A stretch of DNA of 64,000 nt from Diploscapter coronatus (lineage: Eukaryota; Nematoda; Chromadorea; Rhabditida; Rhabditidae): positions 42,307,201 to 42,371,200 of the forward strand of contig OZ038422.1 of NCBI GenBank assembly GCA_964036155.1, read 5' to 3'. The notes below the pieces were generated by a model, which worked only from the letters and a program-made list of their open reading frames with translations, ran no database searches and was not told the DNA's origin. Each line of letters starts with the position of its first letter. Position 1 is the first letter of the stretch. The translations under genes and the position numbers were made by a program. Shown piece after piece: positions 48,737-61,766 of the stretch.

Positions 48737-51468
48737 TTAAGGCAAAGCTTTTCGTTCTTTCGGAGCGTCTTCAGCTCTGCATAACTCTTGCAATTGAATT
48801 CCGGGAACAAATGCATATTGTCGGTCATTACCAAATCCATAAACAGTCACACTGCAAAGTAAGCAGAGTAAAATGCATCAAGTAAATGAGATGTGAAAGC
48901 AAAAGAGCATGAATTTACCTAAATGCGACTCCATCTGGTGCGGAAACTGTATGTTGTCCTGTTTGAACGAGGACGTCACGGAAATAGTAAGTTGATCGAC
49001 CCATTCTGAAATTGTCTTCTAACTTTTATTTCATGACCATATTACCGAATGTAAAGCAATCCATTAGGCGTGTAATTGTCGACAGTTATTGATCCGATGC
49101 TCGCAATGTCGGTAACAACTCGGACAAAGTGGACAAGTTTCGTTTCGATGTCGCTCAAACCAGTGCTAAAAGCTGATCTTCATGATGACGAAGGTGATTA
49201 GAGAAATGCTTTAATATGAAGAGTGAGTATTTTTATGCTACAAATTAAAGAGAGCCACCAGTTTGTTGGATTTGGAGATGCTTGCAAGTTCTGATTTGTG
49301 ATTTTTTCACGTTTTGACACCAGGGTTGTTCGGAATTCCGATTCCGACGATTTTTGAGGCTCGAAACTCCGATTCCGAATTTATTGAAAATCGAGACTCC
49401 GAACAACCCTGTTTGACACTACAACGATTTCAGTTAATTGAATTCGAAGATAAGTTTTGTATTCAATAGTGCAAGCGCTAACCTGCTTGTCTTGATAAAT
49501 TAAACTAGTTTTTTCAATGATATTTTTCAGAAAACACACATTTCAAATTATGCGTGAAAATCAATATTGCCAACTAAATTCTAACACTCACGCGAATGTG
49601 ATACTGCCAGTTATGAAGTTCTTCGGTGAAGGCAAATGAACGAAGAACGGTGATCCTTCTCCTCGAGAGTTCTCCGAACCTATCTGAAGACAATTTCTTC
49701 CTCAATTTTTTTTGCAATGTTTCTGCTTACAGCTACTCCATAGATGGGTTTATTGGCCGTGAAGTAGATGCCTTGTGTGATGTTGGCAATGACGTAATTG
49801 TACTCGGTCAAACCAGAGAATACAACTTTGCCATTGGCTGATAGATCTGTTCCATTTTCCTAGATTCGTGTTTTTACGGATATTAAAGTGTAAATAATTG
49901 CAACCTTGATGAGAACCATCATTTCCCCCTCATCCGACGGACGGAATTTGAAGTATGGAATGGTTGTGTCCCAGTTGTCAGTTGGGTAGAGCATCACAGC
50001 TTCGTGATTGCAATAATTCGGGTTCCAATAGCCAAAGCCGCAAATCGCTCCGCTTAAAACCGCGACTGGTTTGTCAGCACTCACAACGATGTTCGTCACT
50101 GAGTAATAATCAGCGAATGTGTACTGAACTTTTTCACGTTTTCTATGAAATATTCGCAATTTTTAAGAGCAGAATACCTGTTGACCCTTATTGATGACGA
50201 CGCCCGATACATTCGTAATCCAAGGAATCGTGACCTAATGAATCATTGTTCAAAATAAATAATTCAAAGAAGGATTACTGTGGTTGCGTCTTCAGTTGCA
50301 ATGACCGTGAAAATGTTTGTCGACATGAGTTCCATCCAGAATGTTTGAGCTTCATCTGCTATGACATGATATTCCTTGCCTAATTGACATATCTGAAATG
50401 CGATAGATTTTTATTCTAAACCGGCCAATAGGTGCTAGTTAGAAAAGAAAGGATATTACGATATCGAAATTTCAATATCGAATTTGAGGTTTTCGCTGAA
50501 CAAAATTTTCTTCGAAATCAGATTCGAAACGATTTCACTCCTCGAAAAATATTCGAGATTTATCTTATTCGAATTCTAAGCTTTGTGATAACGCCATTGA
50601 GTGCATTTCCTTTTCAAACTATTGTTAGAAAGTTTATCATGTTTCAAAAATATGCTTTCTGACCGGATAAATGACGTATTTGTCTCCGTTGTCGAGATCG
50701 CTGTGAGTGTTGCTAGCTACGAGAAGAATGGGTGCGCCCGAATCAACAGTGATGATTTTGTTCTCGATATATCCAACATTCCAATTGTTAACATCCATAT
50801 AGTCGGTTTGAATGTCTGCTGGTGTAATTGGAACCTAGATTTTATCGTAACGAATTCTCATGATGAGGTTTCATTGTTTGAAGCATCAAGACAGAAACGT
50901 AAAATCTTGACACTGATATTATTTTTAATTTACGAAATTTAGTCAAATACAATGTTAGTGCTATAAAATTCAGCACAAGTATCCCTAAGATCCAAACAAG
51001 ATTGATGGTACAATTTCTGTTTAACCAAGCGACCTCTTTGCTAGTGCCAGCTCCAATCGTTACATCAAAGTCAGTGAAATTGGCGTAGGGCGAAGCAACA
51101 TGGACATTAACGTCTTTGTCAGATGGATTCGTTATGATGATCGACAGAATCTCGGTATAATTTGTGTTGAATCGACTAAAGAGTATCGACATTTTCTTCC
51201 TACAAAATTCAATTGCCCTACTCTAAATGGCTGTTGAGGAAGGAGAAGACAAATGAAGTTCCAGTGGCATAATTTTGATTTTCTTTGAAACTCTTCAAGT
51301 ATTTTCCTCGCCGATTTTGTATCTTACCACCTAAATTGTCAGCTTACACAAATCTATTCATTGAATTTCCATACCAACTTCAGCTTTCAATCCAGGCAAT
51401 TCAATTTTATGAGACTCGGAAAAATACACTAGCAAAAGACTGACAATCAGCGCTGATATCGATTTCAT
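48737..51468 (-). CDS. Secreted IgGFc-binding-domain-like protein, 466 aa
   Basis: Twelve exons on the minus strand: 51375-51468, 51222-51282, 51034-51175, 50664-50834, 50279-50392, 50178-50234, 49905-50123, 49731-49859, 49592-49683, 49046-49165, 48919-49005, 48737-48851; all phases close. A signal peptide (MKSISALIVSLLLVYFS) is followed by YATGTSFVFSFLNS and ILSIIITNPSDKDVNVHVAS, the opening of the IgGFc-binding beta-rich repeat. Later come IVVSADKPVAVLSGAICGFG and YIVIAN/ITQGIYFTANKP-type segments of the same repeat. The domain occurs in FCGBP and in many invertebrate secreted or surface proteins, where its binding partner is usually unknown. The 46-nt intron 51176-51221 is needed to keep frame. 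Intron 9 (49166-49591) hosts a hAT-like MITE. Cys content is low. Confidence 0.85.
49313..49419. mobile_element. 91-bp hAT-like MITE with perfect 8-bp TSD
   Basis: The element is 49321-49411. It begins CAGGGTTGTTCGGA and ends TCCGAACAACCCTG, a perfect 14-bp terminal inverted repeat with the CAGGG start typical of hAT transposons. It is flanked on both sides by TTTGACAC (49313-49320 and 49412-49419), an exact 8-bp duplication, the hAT hallmark. The interior repeats TCCGATTCCGA-like words and has no ORF. It sits in an intron of the IgGFc-like gene. Confidence 0.93.
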
Positions 51469-52952
51469 AGCTCAGCCTAAGAATTCGAAAAATGCTTACA
51501 ATTTAGCTACAGAATAAAAATAAGCAAAATTACCACCCAATAAGGTGATTCGAAAATACAAAATTTTTTGTCGTTATATTCCTCAGAGTCAGTAACTGGT
51601 TGGCAGGGCCCACTATTCTTTTATTCCTCTTATCTATTTGATTATCAATTTGCCAAATTGACTAACGAGACAATTTATGAGAGGCATTTTCTTCCAAAAT
51701 TCAGCTTGAGTTGCAATGAGACAAGACGCAAACGCACTTCTCGCTTTATGGCATTTTATCACTCTAAAAGACTGATGTAATGAATAAGCCGATTGGTACG
51801 CTGCTGCTTTTCTAATTTTCTGTTATCAGAAGAATCGGATGTTAGGTGCAGGACAGTTCGAGATCTGTGCTCTGAGTTCTTGAATTTCAAAGTGGTAGCA
51901 TTGATTTATTTAGAATTGTTGTCTTTTATTATCTTTAAAAAATGAAATTTAGTACCGAAACACTCGTGCAAGTGAATTTTTTAAGTTAAAAATTAAAAAT
52001 TAAAAAAAAAAAAAAAAAAAAAAAAACTAGAAAAATGAATAAACATTTTATTATTATTTTGCATCATTGATACTTAAAAATGAGAAAAAACTGCAATATA
52101 GAAAATTATTCTATGTTTTCTACAGCTAGTAAATTTGAAATTATATGTATCAGATCCCTTGTTATGCGTAATTGGCACGTTAAGACATGGTCCTGTGTTT
52201 GAATTTCGTATCTAGAATATTTGTCAATAGATAAAAATAGTCCACATAAAATAATGGTCCTTTCCAGAGCTGTCCGGAGTCAAAATCGAAGTTTTTTGGA
52301 GTTTTTCGCCAAAGTTCCTAATAAGAATATTCGAGAAAATCTTTTTATCTACCTATTTCAGAAAGAATTTTTTGTCTACCTATATAGGGGTGAATTTGCA
52401 CGAATTGTGTATGTAAAGATGTGATGTAATATTTGAAGTGATTTTATTTGTGAGTTTGTATTTGGTCCCAGTTCAGACCTGTCGAGTTCAAGTCACAATG
52501 TTTCGTCTATCACAACTTATTGGCATGTATGCCTGTCGGTTTTTTTTTTCTTTTTTAAATAAGTTTTGGGTTTTAGTTTGAAGGAAAGTAGGAAGATGGC
52601 CGATCACTATGAGATGAAGTTTGGGAATGGGTGAGATCAATGTTGATTATTTGGGTTGGGTAATTATTTAATGCAAGCTAATTTAGGCTAGATCATTGAA
52701 GTCAAGGGGATGATGTATTCAAATTTGGCTACGGTCAAATCGCAGGACCTGTATTATGCACAGAGGAAGTGAAATTCAGGAGGGAACGAACATATAAATT
52801 CAAAAAGCTGTCATTCTTTTCTAATTCACTCAGGTCTGCAATGCCATCGCACACTCCTCACTCTTATTATCGATTTCCGCTAATGCTCGATATTTCAAAT
52901 AAACCCGATCAAATCGTTGATTTCAGGAGAGTCGACTCGACAACTATCTAAA
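51469..52952. other. Intergenic between divergent IgGFc-like and MTMR9 genes
   Basis: Shared upstream region of two divergent genes. It contains a run of about 25 A near 52003-52027 preceded by an AAATT-type repeat. No exon or RNA gene supported. A TTTCAG acceptor at 52921-52926 lies 26 nt before the MTMR9 start. Confidence 0.45.
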
Positions 52953-55900
52953 ATGGAACTCTCCGAAGCCTTGGAAATTAGCCGGATCAACAACGTGAGC
53001 GAGAAATTGGTCTATGGAAATCGATAATTCGCGCCAGTTTGCAGGTGTTCATTCGCGGAGGGGTGAGGGCTGCTCAGTACGGATCGCTCTGCTTTTCTAG
53101 TCATCATCTGATATTCGCCCCTGGTGAAGCCGACAAGAGCAAAGATGCCGGAGAATTTTGGGTAAGAGCTATGTTTTCTTCGATTTAAAAAAATCTAATC
53201 ATTTTTTTCCCTGATCTCTTCATGATACTCTTCCGTAAACTTTCCGAGGTTTCAATGGCTAAAATGTTGAGGGAAAAAACCGTTTAGATTTTTTTCGTTT
53301 AGCTACTCCACCGAGCCGTCGACCGCGTTTCGTGTGATCTGCTCCAGCCAAATCTGCCTTCCAAGGGCTGTCTGCTCACTCTCAAATGCAAGAATTTTAT
53401 GGTATTTTTCTTTTAAAATTCTATCTATTTTCCTGAGCTACAGATAATCGAATTCGAAATCGCGAACGTGAATGATGCACAAGCTGCCATGAGATCCATT
53501 GACAAAATATCTAATATCAGTGAGTCTAATTTTTTCTTTAGAAAATTTCATATTTTCCATTGGCTTGTTCAAAAGGTTTGCAAGGGTGTACTTTTTTACA
53601 ATGGAATATTATTGCCATCTTTTCAAAAATTTGCAAATTCTTCGAAGGTACAGCCACGTAGCCTTTAAAATAATTTATTCAATTTCAGCTTCTTGTATGC
53701 ACGACTACCCGTTCTACTATCGAGTGTCGTTCACAGTGCTGGACGACGGCTGGACTGCATTTGATGTCGAACAGGAATTCGCGAGATTGGCCCTGTTCGG
53801 ATGCGACTCCTTCCGACTCTCCACTATCAATGAGGATTTCAAGGTTATTCCATTACTTTTCTGTACAAAATTATTTTATTTCATATTCGTAATTTTTCCT
53901 GCATAGTACGTTGTTTTTCATTTCTGAAAAATGAAATACTCTTTAGACCTGCCCTTCATACCCACAAAAAGTGATCGTACCAAAAGGAATCGGAGACGAC
54001 TATCTCAAAATCAGCGCTACCTTTCGAGATGGAGGACGTTTCCCTGTGCTCAGCTATTTCCATAAGGAAACAAGGGTAATTTTTTTTTTTTTAAATTATC
54101 TTTTCTTACTTATTATACGATTTCTAGTAATTGTCATTTTCTGTAGTCTTGATTTTTCGCAACTATATACCAACTATTTTGGCGAAAGGTATCCCACTCT
54201 TGCCTAACCGTCCCAAGTCGCGAATAATCCAACTAGTTTAACTTTCGATATTTTGATTGAATTGTTTGATTTCAAGTCCTCGATAATGCGGTGCGGCCAG
54301 CCTCTGATCGGCCCGACGAACCGTCGCTGCAAGGAGGACGAGACGATTCTCAACTCGCTGCTCTCTTCGACGAGGGGATTCATCGTCGATACGAGGTCCA
54401 AGAATGTCGCTAGCAGTTCTAGAAGCAAAGGTAAAAGAAGTTTCTCAATTTGAAATGTTTTCCCCTTGTATTTGCAGGTGGCGGATGCGAATCCCAAATG
54501 TACTACTCGCAATGGAAATACATCTTCTGTCCGATTCCGAGGATTCAGGAAATCAAAAATTCGCTTCATAAGATGGTCGAATGTAGGTTAATTTTTCATT
54601 TCAAGTGAGCTGCACTTTCGGGTATCCCGAAATTCTGGATCTCTCGTACTTTCGCCAGTTCATAATTTTTAAAATTCACTAGTTACTCTCTTTTCCTAGT
54701 CCTCCAAATCCTCAACTTTGGTGAATATTACAAATGGCGATCATAGACGGACTGGTGAATTATATTAGGGCAGAAATTCTGTGGTGGTATTTATTCCCTT
54801 TAGAACAAGGTGAGCGACCACAAGAAAATAGTGCGTAGAAACGAGAGTGCCTCTAGGTGGCCAGTGGCCACAAAGACTCGCATTTTTGCACACTATTTTC
54901 TTGTGGTCACACCTCGTTCTAAGAGGGGATTAATTTCATTTCTCGGCATCATTTCTCCCGTTTCAGTGTGCAACGACAGATCAGTGTCGTCCTCGTCGTT
55001 CCTATCGCGGCTAGCCGCGTCAGGCTGGCCGGCAGCTGCGGCTGACTGCCTCGCGACTGCAGCCAACGTGGCTCAGATCGTCCATTGTGAAGGTACACGA
55101 GGTATGCATATCGTGTCGTCCCCCTCTGTTCGCTTAAAAATTAGCAGCTAGCAGTTAGATGTCGGTAATCATCCCCTTCACAATCCGTCAATCCGTGATA
55201 GATTAGACCATTTTGAGTTCCTTCCCTTTCGCTTTGATTTCGTGATTTCGCATTTTCCCTTGGTTCTTGATGAGAATCATTAGGTTAGGGTGAAATAAGA
55301 GTTCACTTTCAGTAACCGGTTGATGATTTTGTATTTTCAGAGGTTCCTGTGGTTGTTCACGGTGGAGAGGGAACAGACACGACTCTGATAGCGACTTCTC
55401 TGGCCAGGATTATCCTCGATCCAGATGCCAGGACTATTCGGGGGTAGGATTTGAAATTTTATGCTTGAAAAATGCAAATATGAAGGTTGGTGATTTTCAG
55501 GGGAAAGAATTCCAAAATTTTGATTCTTTTACAAATTTCGAATTTAGCGCAATCTATAACACAATTTCCCCAGATTGTTAATAAAATTTAGCGGGAAATC
55601 ATGGAGAATTTGTTGAAAATCTGGGAACTTGTGTTACAAATTGACTCACTATAGTTTCAATCCTATTTATGATTCCTCTAAATTGTATTCCTAATGCTTT
55701 TTTCCGCTTGCAGTTTCGAATCTCTAATCGAGCAGGAGTGGATTCAAGCGGGTCATCCCTTCTTCGTGCGCAATGCTCATTCAGCTTATGCAGATGGAGT
55801 GATTACTGGTCCCAAAGAGAGTCCTGTCTTCCTTCTCTTCTTGGATTGCGTTCATCAGGTTGATTTTTAAAGAGATTTATATTGCTGAAAAACGATAGCT

Positions 55901-57220
55901 TGAAATAAGATAAATGTTTAGTAGATTTAACAATTAGAGTGTTACTATTTATTTTGAATTCGTTGTCAAAACCTATTCTTTGAATTGATAAAATTTCGTA
56001 AAGTTAACCACAAAACGCGCACACTAGCGCGTAAACTATTGCGTATAATTTATTTAAAGTAAGCGTTCTTCAACAATAAATAATTATTTCGATTTTAAAA
56101 TTTGCCCAGTTTGGAAGAGAAAGTTTTAATAATGCAAAAAAGTTGATGAATTTTCAAGTAGTCTTTATGAACCTTAATATTTAAACAAACTCTTCTTTCA
56201 GTTGATCTCTCAATACATTCACTCTTTCGAATTCGATGAGTCCTTCCTGATTTTCCTCTTCGAGCACGCGTATGCGAGTGAATTCGGATCGTTTTTGGGA
56301 AGCAGTGAAATGGTTCGATTTCCTCAATTTTCCTCAAAAATACGGAATTATTTAGGAGAAACACGAGCTGCAAGTGAAGAAGATAACAGTTTCCCTGTGG
56401 TCCTACGTGAACAATCCCGAGATCCTGAAGACGTTCGTCAATCCTCTCTACGAGCCCAGAAGCTCTGTCATTTGGCCGTCTATCGCTCCGCAAAGCATTG
56501 TAAGTTTGGTATCTTTTATTGTAAACAGCCTAGGTCCTAATATATTCCTTCCCAAACATGGAAATGATAGGAAGATATTGGATGCCGTATCGAAAGTCAT
56601 TATTCGTTTCGAACCTTTGAAGGATTGCAATTAATTTATTCGTTCATTGAAGAATTGTATTCATTCTGCCGTTTGAACTTGATCATAAAATATTTTCCCT
56701 CTCTAGAAAAGTTGCTCTTACCAAGTAATTTATTCTTGTAGCGAACCTGGTCTCGTGTATTCTTCCGCTGGCAAAAATCGTGGCAGGAGACGGACGCTCT
56801 GACAGAAACTGCTGCACAGTGGAAGCTGAAAGAACGTGAACTGATGGCTAAGGCACATATGCTCAGAAAGTGAGTAAAATTCGAGCATTATTTCCAACAA
56901 CTTCCCAAGAAGAAGGATTGATATTGAATCAGATCACCCCTCTCTTGCCATTGTCCGAGCTTACGAACATTTGCATTATCCACTGCTATTCCAGGCTAAA
57001 TCAACTAGAAATTTCATGATTATTTTTCCCTTAGATGTTTTGGCCTTTATCTTTTTGAAAGGTTGTTATGAGGGTAAAATACTTTCTTATCATTTTTGAG
57101 CGATAATATTTGCAGCAGCTATAATAAAAATTCATTAAAATTTTCAGAACTCTAATCGAATTATCGAAAGAAGCAGCGCTGCAGCCAAATGGACTGCAAG
57201 ACCTGAAAATCGGTGAATGA
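52953..57220 (+). CDS. mtm-9: Myotubularin-related pseudophosphatase MTMR9, 568 aa
   Basis: Fifteen exons: 52953-52994, 53045-53161, 53303-53401, 53444-53519, 53689-53843, 53947-54075, 54277-54430, 54478-54582, 54967-55092, 55341-55443, 55714-55858, 56202-56312, 56356-56499, 56742-56869, 57148-57220; phases close. The PH-GRAM domain fills about residues 15-110, followed by the myotubularin phosphatase-like domain (FDVEQEFARLALFG, GRFPVLSYFHKETR, MRCGQPLIGPTNRRC) and a C-terminal helical segment for dimer formation. The CX5R signature is replaced by HGGEGTDTT at about 341-349, so Cys and Arg are both missing and it cannot hydrolyse phosphoinositides. MTMR9 binds and stimulates active MTMR6/7/8; in C. 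elegans MTM-9 acts with MTM-6 in endocytosis. Intron 8 carries a fold-back repeat. Confidence 0.96.
54786..54925. repeat. Fold-back (inverted-repeat) element, copy 2
   Basis: Lies in intron 8 of the MTMR9 gene. The arms are 54800-54847 and about 54876-54922: the left arm reads TTAGAACAAGGTGAGCGACC and the right arm on the other strand TTAGAACGAGGTGTGACC, both continuing into ACAAGAAAATAGTG. The outer left flank GTGGTGGTAT matches copy 1 at 36653. The centre, TGGCCAGTGGCCA, is itself symmetric. Confidence 0.8.
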
Positions 57221-58436
57221 TTTCTTAGTTTCTTTTCATTAGACGCATATTTGTCACTTATCGTAAGTTATAGACTGAATTCATTATCATAATGAGCTGT
57301 GCCACATTTGTGAACTCTCCAAATTTGTAGACAAGAATTATTGTGCTCCGCTTATAAGCCTGTGATTTTATCCAGATAATTTCTAAAAGTTTCCTAATTT
57401 GATCTCAATTCAAATGACTTTATGAATTTTATTAGATTTTAAAAGCATTGTTTTACTTTGTAGAATTCTAAGATACGCCATTAGAGCGTAATAAATTTTG
57501 ATAAATAGAAATAGTATCAGCAACTAGAACAAAAACTTAGTTAGCATGAAATTCATGTGCTAGCAATACAAATTTTAGTTTTATCGGTAGATGTTGTGAA
57601 CATTACAAAATTAACTTGTTGTAACATCACTGCAGATTGTAGTTGTGGAGCACATTTTATCCATTACGTAAAGTCGTCATTCCCACGTTGTGTTGATCTT
57701 TTGTTATTCAAAGATTGGTTCATTTTTGTGTAGTAATAATAATTGTTTCGTCCCTTCATTTATCCGTCCAATTTTGCATCTTCTTTCTCCCCTTCGTCTT
57801 CTCAATTCTTCATTCTTCACATAATCGGGACAAAGCTGCAGTTCAACAGTTCTGCAGTTTCTCATTTTCCCCCCTCCCTTACATTCTTTATTTCCTTTCG
57901 TCTTTCGCTATTGCGCGTACACTTCGCAGCTGACCTGAATATGTCAGAATCGAGATAAACGAAAGAAAAGGATAAACTTTATCCCAAAAGAGAAAGGAAC
58001 GAATCTTAGAATCCGAGAATGACAGTGTAATGAGACGAGAGGAATTCGAAATAGACGAAATCCGAGAAGTGGATATTGATACACAAAGACAAGCAGAATC
58101 CGATTGATCTTCATGAATGCGCAGACACATGGATCTCCCAATATCCACTCGTCAAGCCGTGTCTAGTGAAAACTCGGATGATGTAGAGGGATGAGGGATG
58201 GGAGAGGACTGCAACGGATACAACAACGGGAGGAGAAAGGAAGGGGAGAAGAAGAGGGGTTAAGTGGGTCGACTGGTCGATAGAGATGGAATTGTGAACA
58301 CACACACACATACACACGATACAGACAGACAGACATATAGCCCAGGGCAATTGAAGGGAGGATAGACCTTGACATAACTGCCCTGCTTAGAGAAAGACAT
58401 CCGTCCCTGATCCATTTCAATTACCCTCGAGAGCCA
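57221..58436. other. Intergenic upstream of the lipocalin pair, with CA/GACA microsatellite
   Basis: AT-rich in its first half; the second half is pyrimidine-rich and then purine-rich (58160-58260). A short (CA)n run at 58300-58317 and (GACA)n at 58323-58334 are present. Hydrophobic open frames at 57715-57958 and 57888-58420 reflect the skewed composition and are not supported. Confidence 0.5.
57490..57495 (+). terminator. Poly-A signal AATAAA for MTMR9 gene
   Basis: AATAAA lies 270 nt after the MTMR9 stop codon. It is the best signal in this 3' region; alternatives closer in were not seen. Confidence 0.4.
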
Positions 58437-61400
58437 ATGCTCCGACTCTCTCTTTCACTACTTCTACTTTCCGCCTACGCACTAGCGCAGGATGACCCTT
58501 CCGTCCCAGTTGTCATCCGACTCGAGCCACTCCCCACTCGACCGAGATTCCTCGAGCCGGTAAGTCAGTCAGAATTAATGCATCGATCGATCGACTCTAA
58601 CACAGGTAGCAGCTCCGAAAGCAGTTCAACCTCCACCTGTCGTCAAAAACCCCGAAATTCCTCAGGCTCCAAAACCCGCAATTTCGAATGTACCAGCACG
58701 GCCTCCCCCTCAGGTAAGCAGATATGAATTCTCTTTGAATATCTGTTCTTTTTCGCATGATAATGTCTTGATAAATCAAAGCATAATCTTTAGTTTTTTT
58801 ATTATAAAGATCGTCTTCTAGTAGCTTATCATACTTATGATGCAATGAAATGATAGACTGTCAGTGTTCTTACACTTATCTTATGACGGCAAGATTACTC
58901 TAGCGTCTACTAAGAAAGCAGTAATGTTCAGGCCCCGATATATAGTTTTCAACCATATCCTCTCATAATGGGTTGGGGGCAGCAGGTAGTGAAAGTTGAA
59001 ATCTAAATTGATCATTTTTTCCTGCACAACAATTGTTTATCTACACTTGCAACGTTTTTTTTTTCGATCTGCAGCTTTTTATAACCTTGCTGAAGAGTGA
59101 CAGTGACAACAGGAGTAACCAAATTTCAACCATTCTACTGCAACTTTTCTAGGTCTACCCACCGACGCCCCCAGCAGCTCAACAGCCCGTTCTCTTCCCA
59201 GGCGCCGCTCCACCAGGTACTAATCAGAACTTCGCTCCTCGTCCAACAGCCACCGTTCCTCCTCCACCCCCAGCCACAATCCCTCCCGATGTCCAGAATC
59301 AGCTCATCAAATTCTTCGGTCTCGACACTTTTGGAATCCCAGGCTTGACCGGTCGTCATCCAAATGGTTTTGCTGGAGCTGTGCAGGTAGAGAGTATTGA
59401 TAGAATCGTTGTGAAGATCATTCATCTTGCATAGGAGCTTCGAGCCGCTGGCGTTCCTCTTCAAGGTCTTCCCGAACAAACCCCATCTTCTCCCACTAGC
59501 AATGGTATTGCTTGAATTCAAAGGATTGAACTCACTGACTGTTCTTCAGATGTTCTTGCTCAAGCCAACCCTGCCTTCCAAGATCCTCTGTCTCAAGTCG
59601 CAAATGAGGTGAAGAACCCAGGCCCATACAGAGGCGGAAGCGCAAGCGTTCCTCTTCCATCTGACAAGCCGGGAGAGGACGGACTTATTGGATTGCTGGC
59701 TAACTCTGTCAGGAAGGTCATCAAAGAAAGTGAGTTTAAAATAGTCGATTATTCGATTCACCCATTCAATTCAGCTGGTGTGTCTGATGCCCTTTCCAAT
59801 TCCCTTCCTTCGCTCTTCTCAACTGGCAAGGGTGGTTCATCTGCTGCCGAAACAGCCAACTCTGAGGATGAGCCTGTCAGAAACTCCGAGTCGCGAAGAA
59901 GAGCGCCGAGGTAATGAATCCTGCAAAAATATTTATGGGGTTCCTCTACTGTGTTTGACATCATTTTTGCACAGTTCCATTACGTTTGCCTAGAAGCTAG
60001 AACTAAACACATACGCTACAAATTCATTTCAAATCTCTAATCAACTTTAGTGCTATCACTTCTTGGACAACTCTATATTTGACGAAATAATAGGGTGACG
60101 GATTGTGCAATGAGGAAAAATCTTGCAATTGACAGAGTGATTTTTATCAAGCAATAATTTCTTTCTGAAAAATAAGAGACGTTCCACCATTTGAAAAATA
60201 TTCCATCATCCCGCCAAATCGTTAATAATAAGCTCTGCATAACTTCTCACACAACACTGAATATCTATCATTCAATATTCATAAATTTAGCAGCTTCAAA
60301 TCTGAAAGTGAGCACGGAGTTAGCGGTAATGAAGCGGTGAGCCCAGCCGAGAAGGATCTTGTGGCCGAATCTAATGATGTTGCTTCTGAATCTGAAGCTG
60401 CATCACAGATGAGACCAAGCAGGTAGAATAATGTTTTGAGAAGATCATCCCATTGAAATTGCAGAATTCACGGATCTGAGATCAGAAGAAAGCCTTCGGC
60501 CATCGAGAGAACCATTAGTGGATTGGCGTCTGCTTTGGGAGGAGGTAGAGTATTCTCTCAAGTTTAAATTACCTCAATACACTTTAGGAGGCAAGAATTC
60601 GCCTACTCATGCTGGTCTTCCCAGAATTCCCGGTATTCCACTTCTTCCTCAAGGAATCCCAAGAAACTCCCGAGGACAAATTGATGTCGTCAATCTCATC
60701 GGTTAGTAGACCTTCATGAAGTTCAAACGATATAAATATTTAGGAGCCGTAACTCGACGAGTTTCGAACGGAACGACAATTGCTGATGTTATCCCGGCTG
60801 AGCAGTTGCAGACGCTGGCCGACAACGTTACTGACGCTCTTCTGCCCGACACGCCCAAGGTCGATCTGACTCGATTCATGGGCAGATGGTTCGAGGGAAT
60901 CAATTCTCCACGAGCTAGTGAGCAGCGATGCGTTGTCCATCACTATGGAGGATTGACGAAGAACGATAAGACCGCCACTTTCACAGCCCTCAAAATCTTC
61001 AGAGAAGGATCTGAATTCGGACCCGTCAGGTAAAACGACTTTCGCAATGACAATCTCTATGAATTCATCTTTTAGATATTCGATCGGATATGCGTTCCGC
61101 GGCGGCAACAAGGATGCTATGCTGCAATTGCACTCGAGTGAAACCAGCGATGCACAGCCATGTAAGATTTCAACTAGATACAGACATGACGAAAATAAAT
61201 GTTTCAGTCTGGATCTACAAACTCGGACCAGAAGGCAAGGATCCATTCGGCAATTCTCAATACGAATATGCCGTTGTATCGAATTGGGTCAAGTATCCAG
61301 TCACTGTTCTTGTTCGAGATCCTGATACTTTCAAGGCTAAATACCAGAAAGAGGTAGAATTCCACTTTTTTACTTAAGATTTGTTTGAATGAACATTTCG

Positions 61401-61586
61401 AAAAATTGATGAAAAATTTGTCTAAAACAAGAAAGTTTTATCTAAATTATTTCATTTCAGGTGCTTCGCTGGCTAGAAGACCAAGGCTTCATCAATGGAT
61501 TCATCCGAGCCTTCAATTTGTTGCAACCAGCCGGCTATTCGAATTGTCAATACGCAGACAATACGTTTGAAGTCTTCGGCAAATAA
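58437..61586 (+). CDS. Secreted protein with Pro-rich/Ser-rich N-terminus and C-terminal lipocalin-like domain, 605 aa
   Basis: Thirteen exons: 58437-58559, 58606-58713, 59153-59386, 59435-59504, 59550-59729, 59775-59910, 60294-60422, 60465-60544, 60588-60701, 60744-61029, 61076-61161, 61208-61353, 61461-61586; all phases close. A signal peptide (MLRLSLSLLLLSAYALA) leads into about 110 residues rich in Pro, then a Gly/Leu segment (LIKFFGLDTFGIPGLTG), a Ser/Glu-rich disordered region (residues about 240-340), and from about residue 430 a lipocalin-like domain with the GxW motif FMGRWFEG (Trp at about 440). The domain continues through YSIGYAFRGG and YEYAVVSNWVKYPVTVLVRD to a Cys near the end. 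Lipocalins carry lipids or small hydrophobic ligands; nematode relatives act in the apical extracellular matrix. The long disordered N-terminus is unusual. A related gene follows in tandem. Confidence 0.88.
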
Positions 61587-61760
61587 TTAGTCAATTATCT
61601 GTACAATAATTAGCTCTTTTTAATAATTGCCTAATAATTTTACTCTGATGATCCTCAAAATTGAACGTCAGTTGAACATTCCACAAACGTGAATTCTCAC
61701 AAAGAACAAAACGGCTAACTCTATTTATTTGTTTGTTATGATATGTAATAGTAATAACTT

Positions 61761-61766
61761 AATAAA
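61761..61766 (+). terminator. Poly-A signal AATAAA for first lipocalin gene
   Basis: AATAAA lies 175 nt after the stop codon of the long lipocalin gene, before the next gene on the same strand. Confidence 0.5.

Noticed and set aside
57715..58420. Several Ser/Pro/Leu-rich frames upstream of the first lipocalin gene
   Set aside because: Produced by skewed pyrimidine/purine composition and microsatellites in the promoter region.
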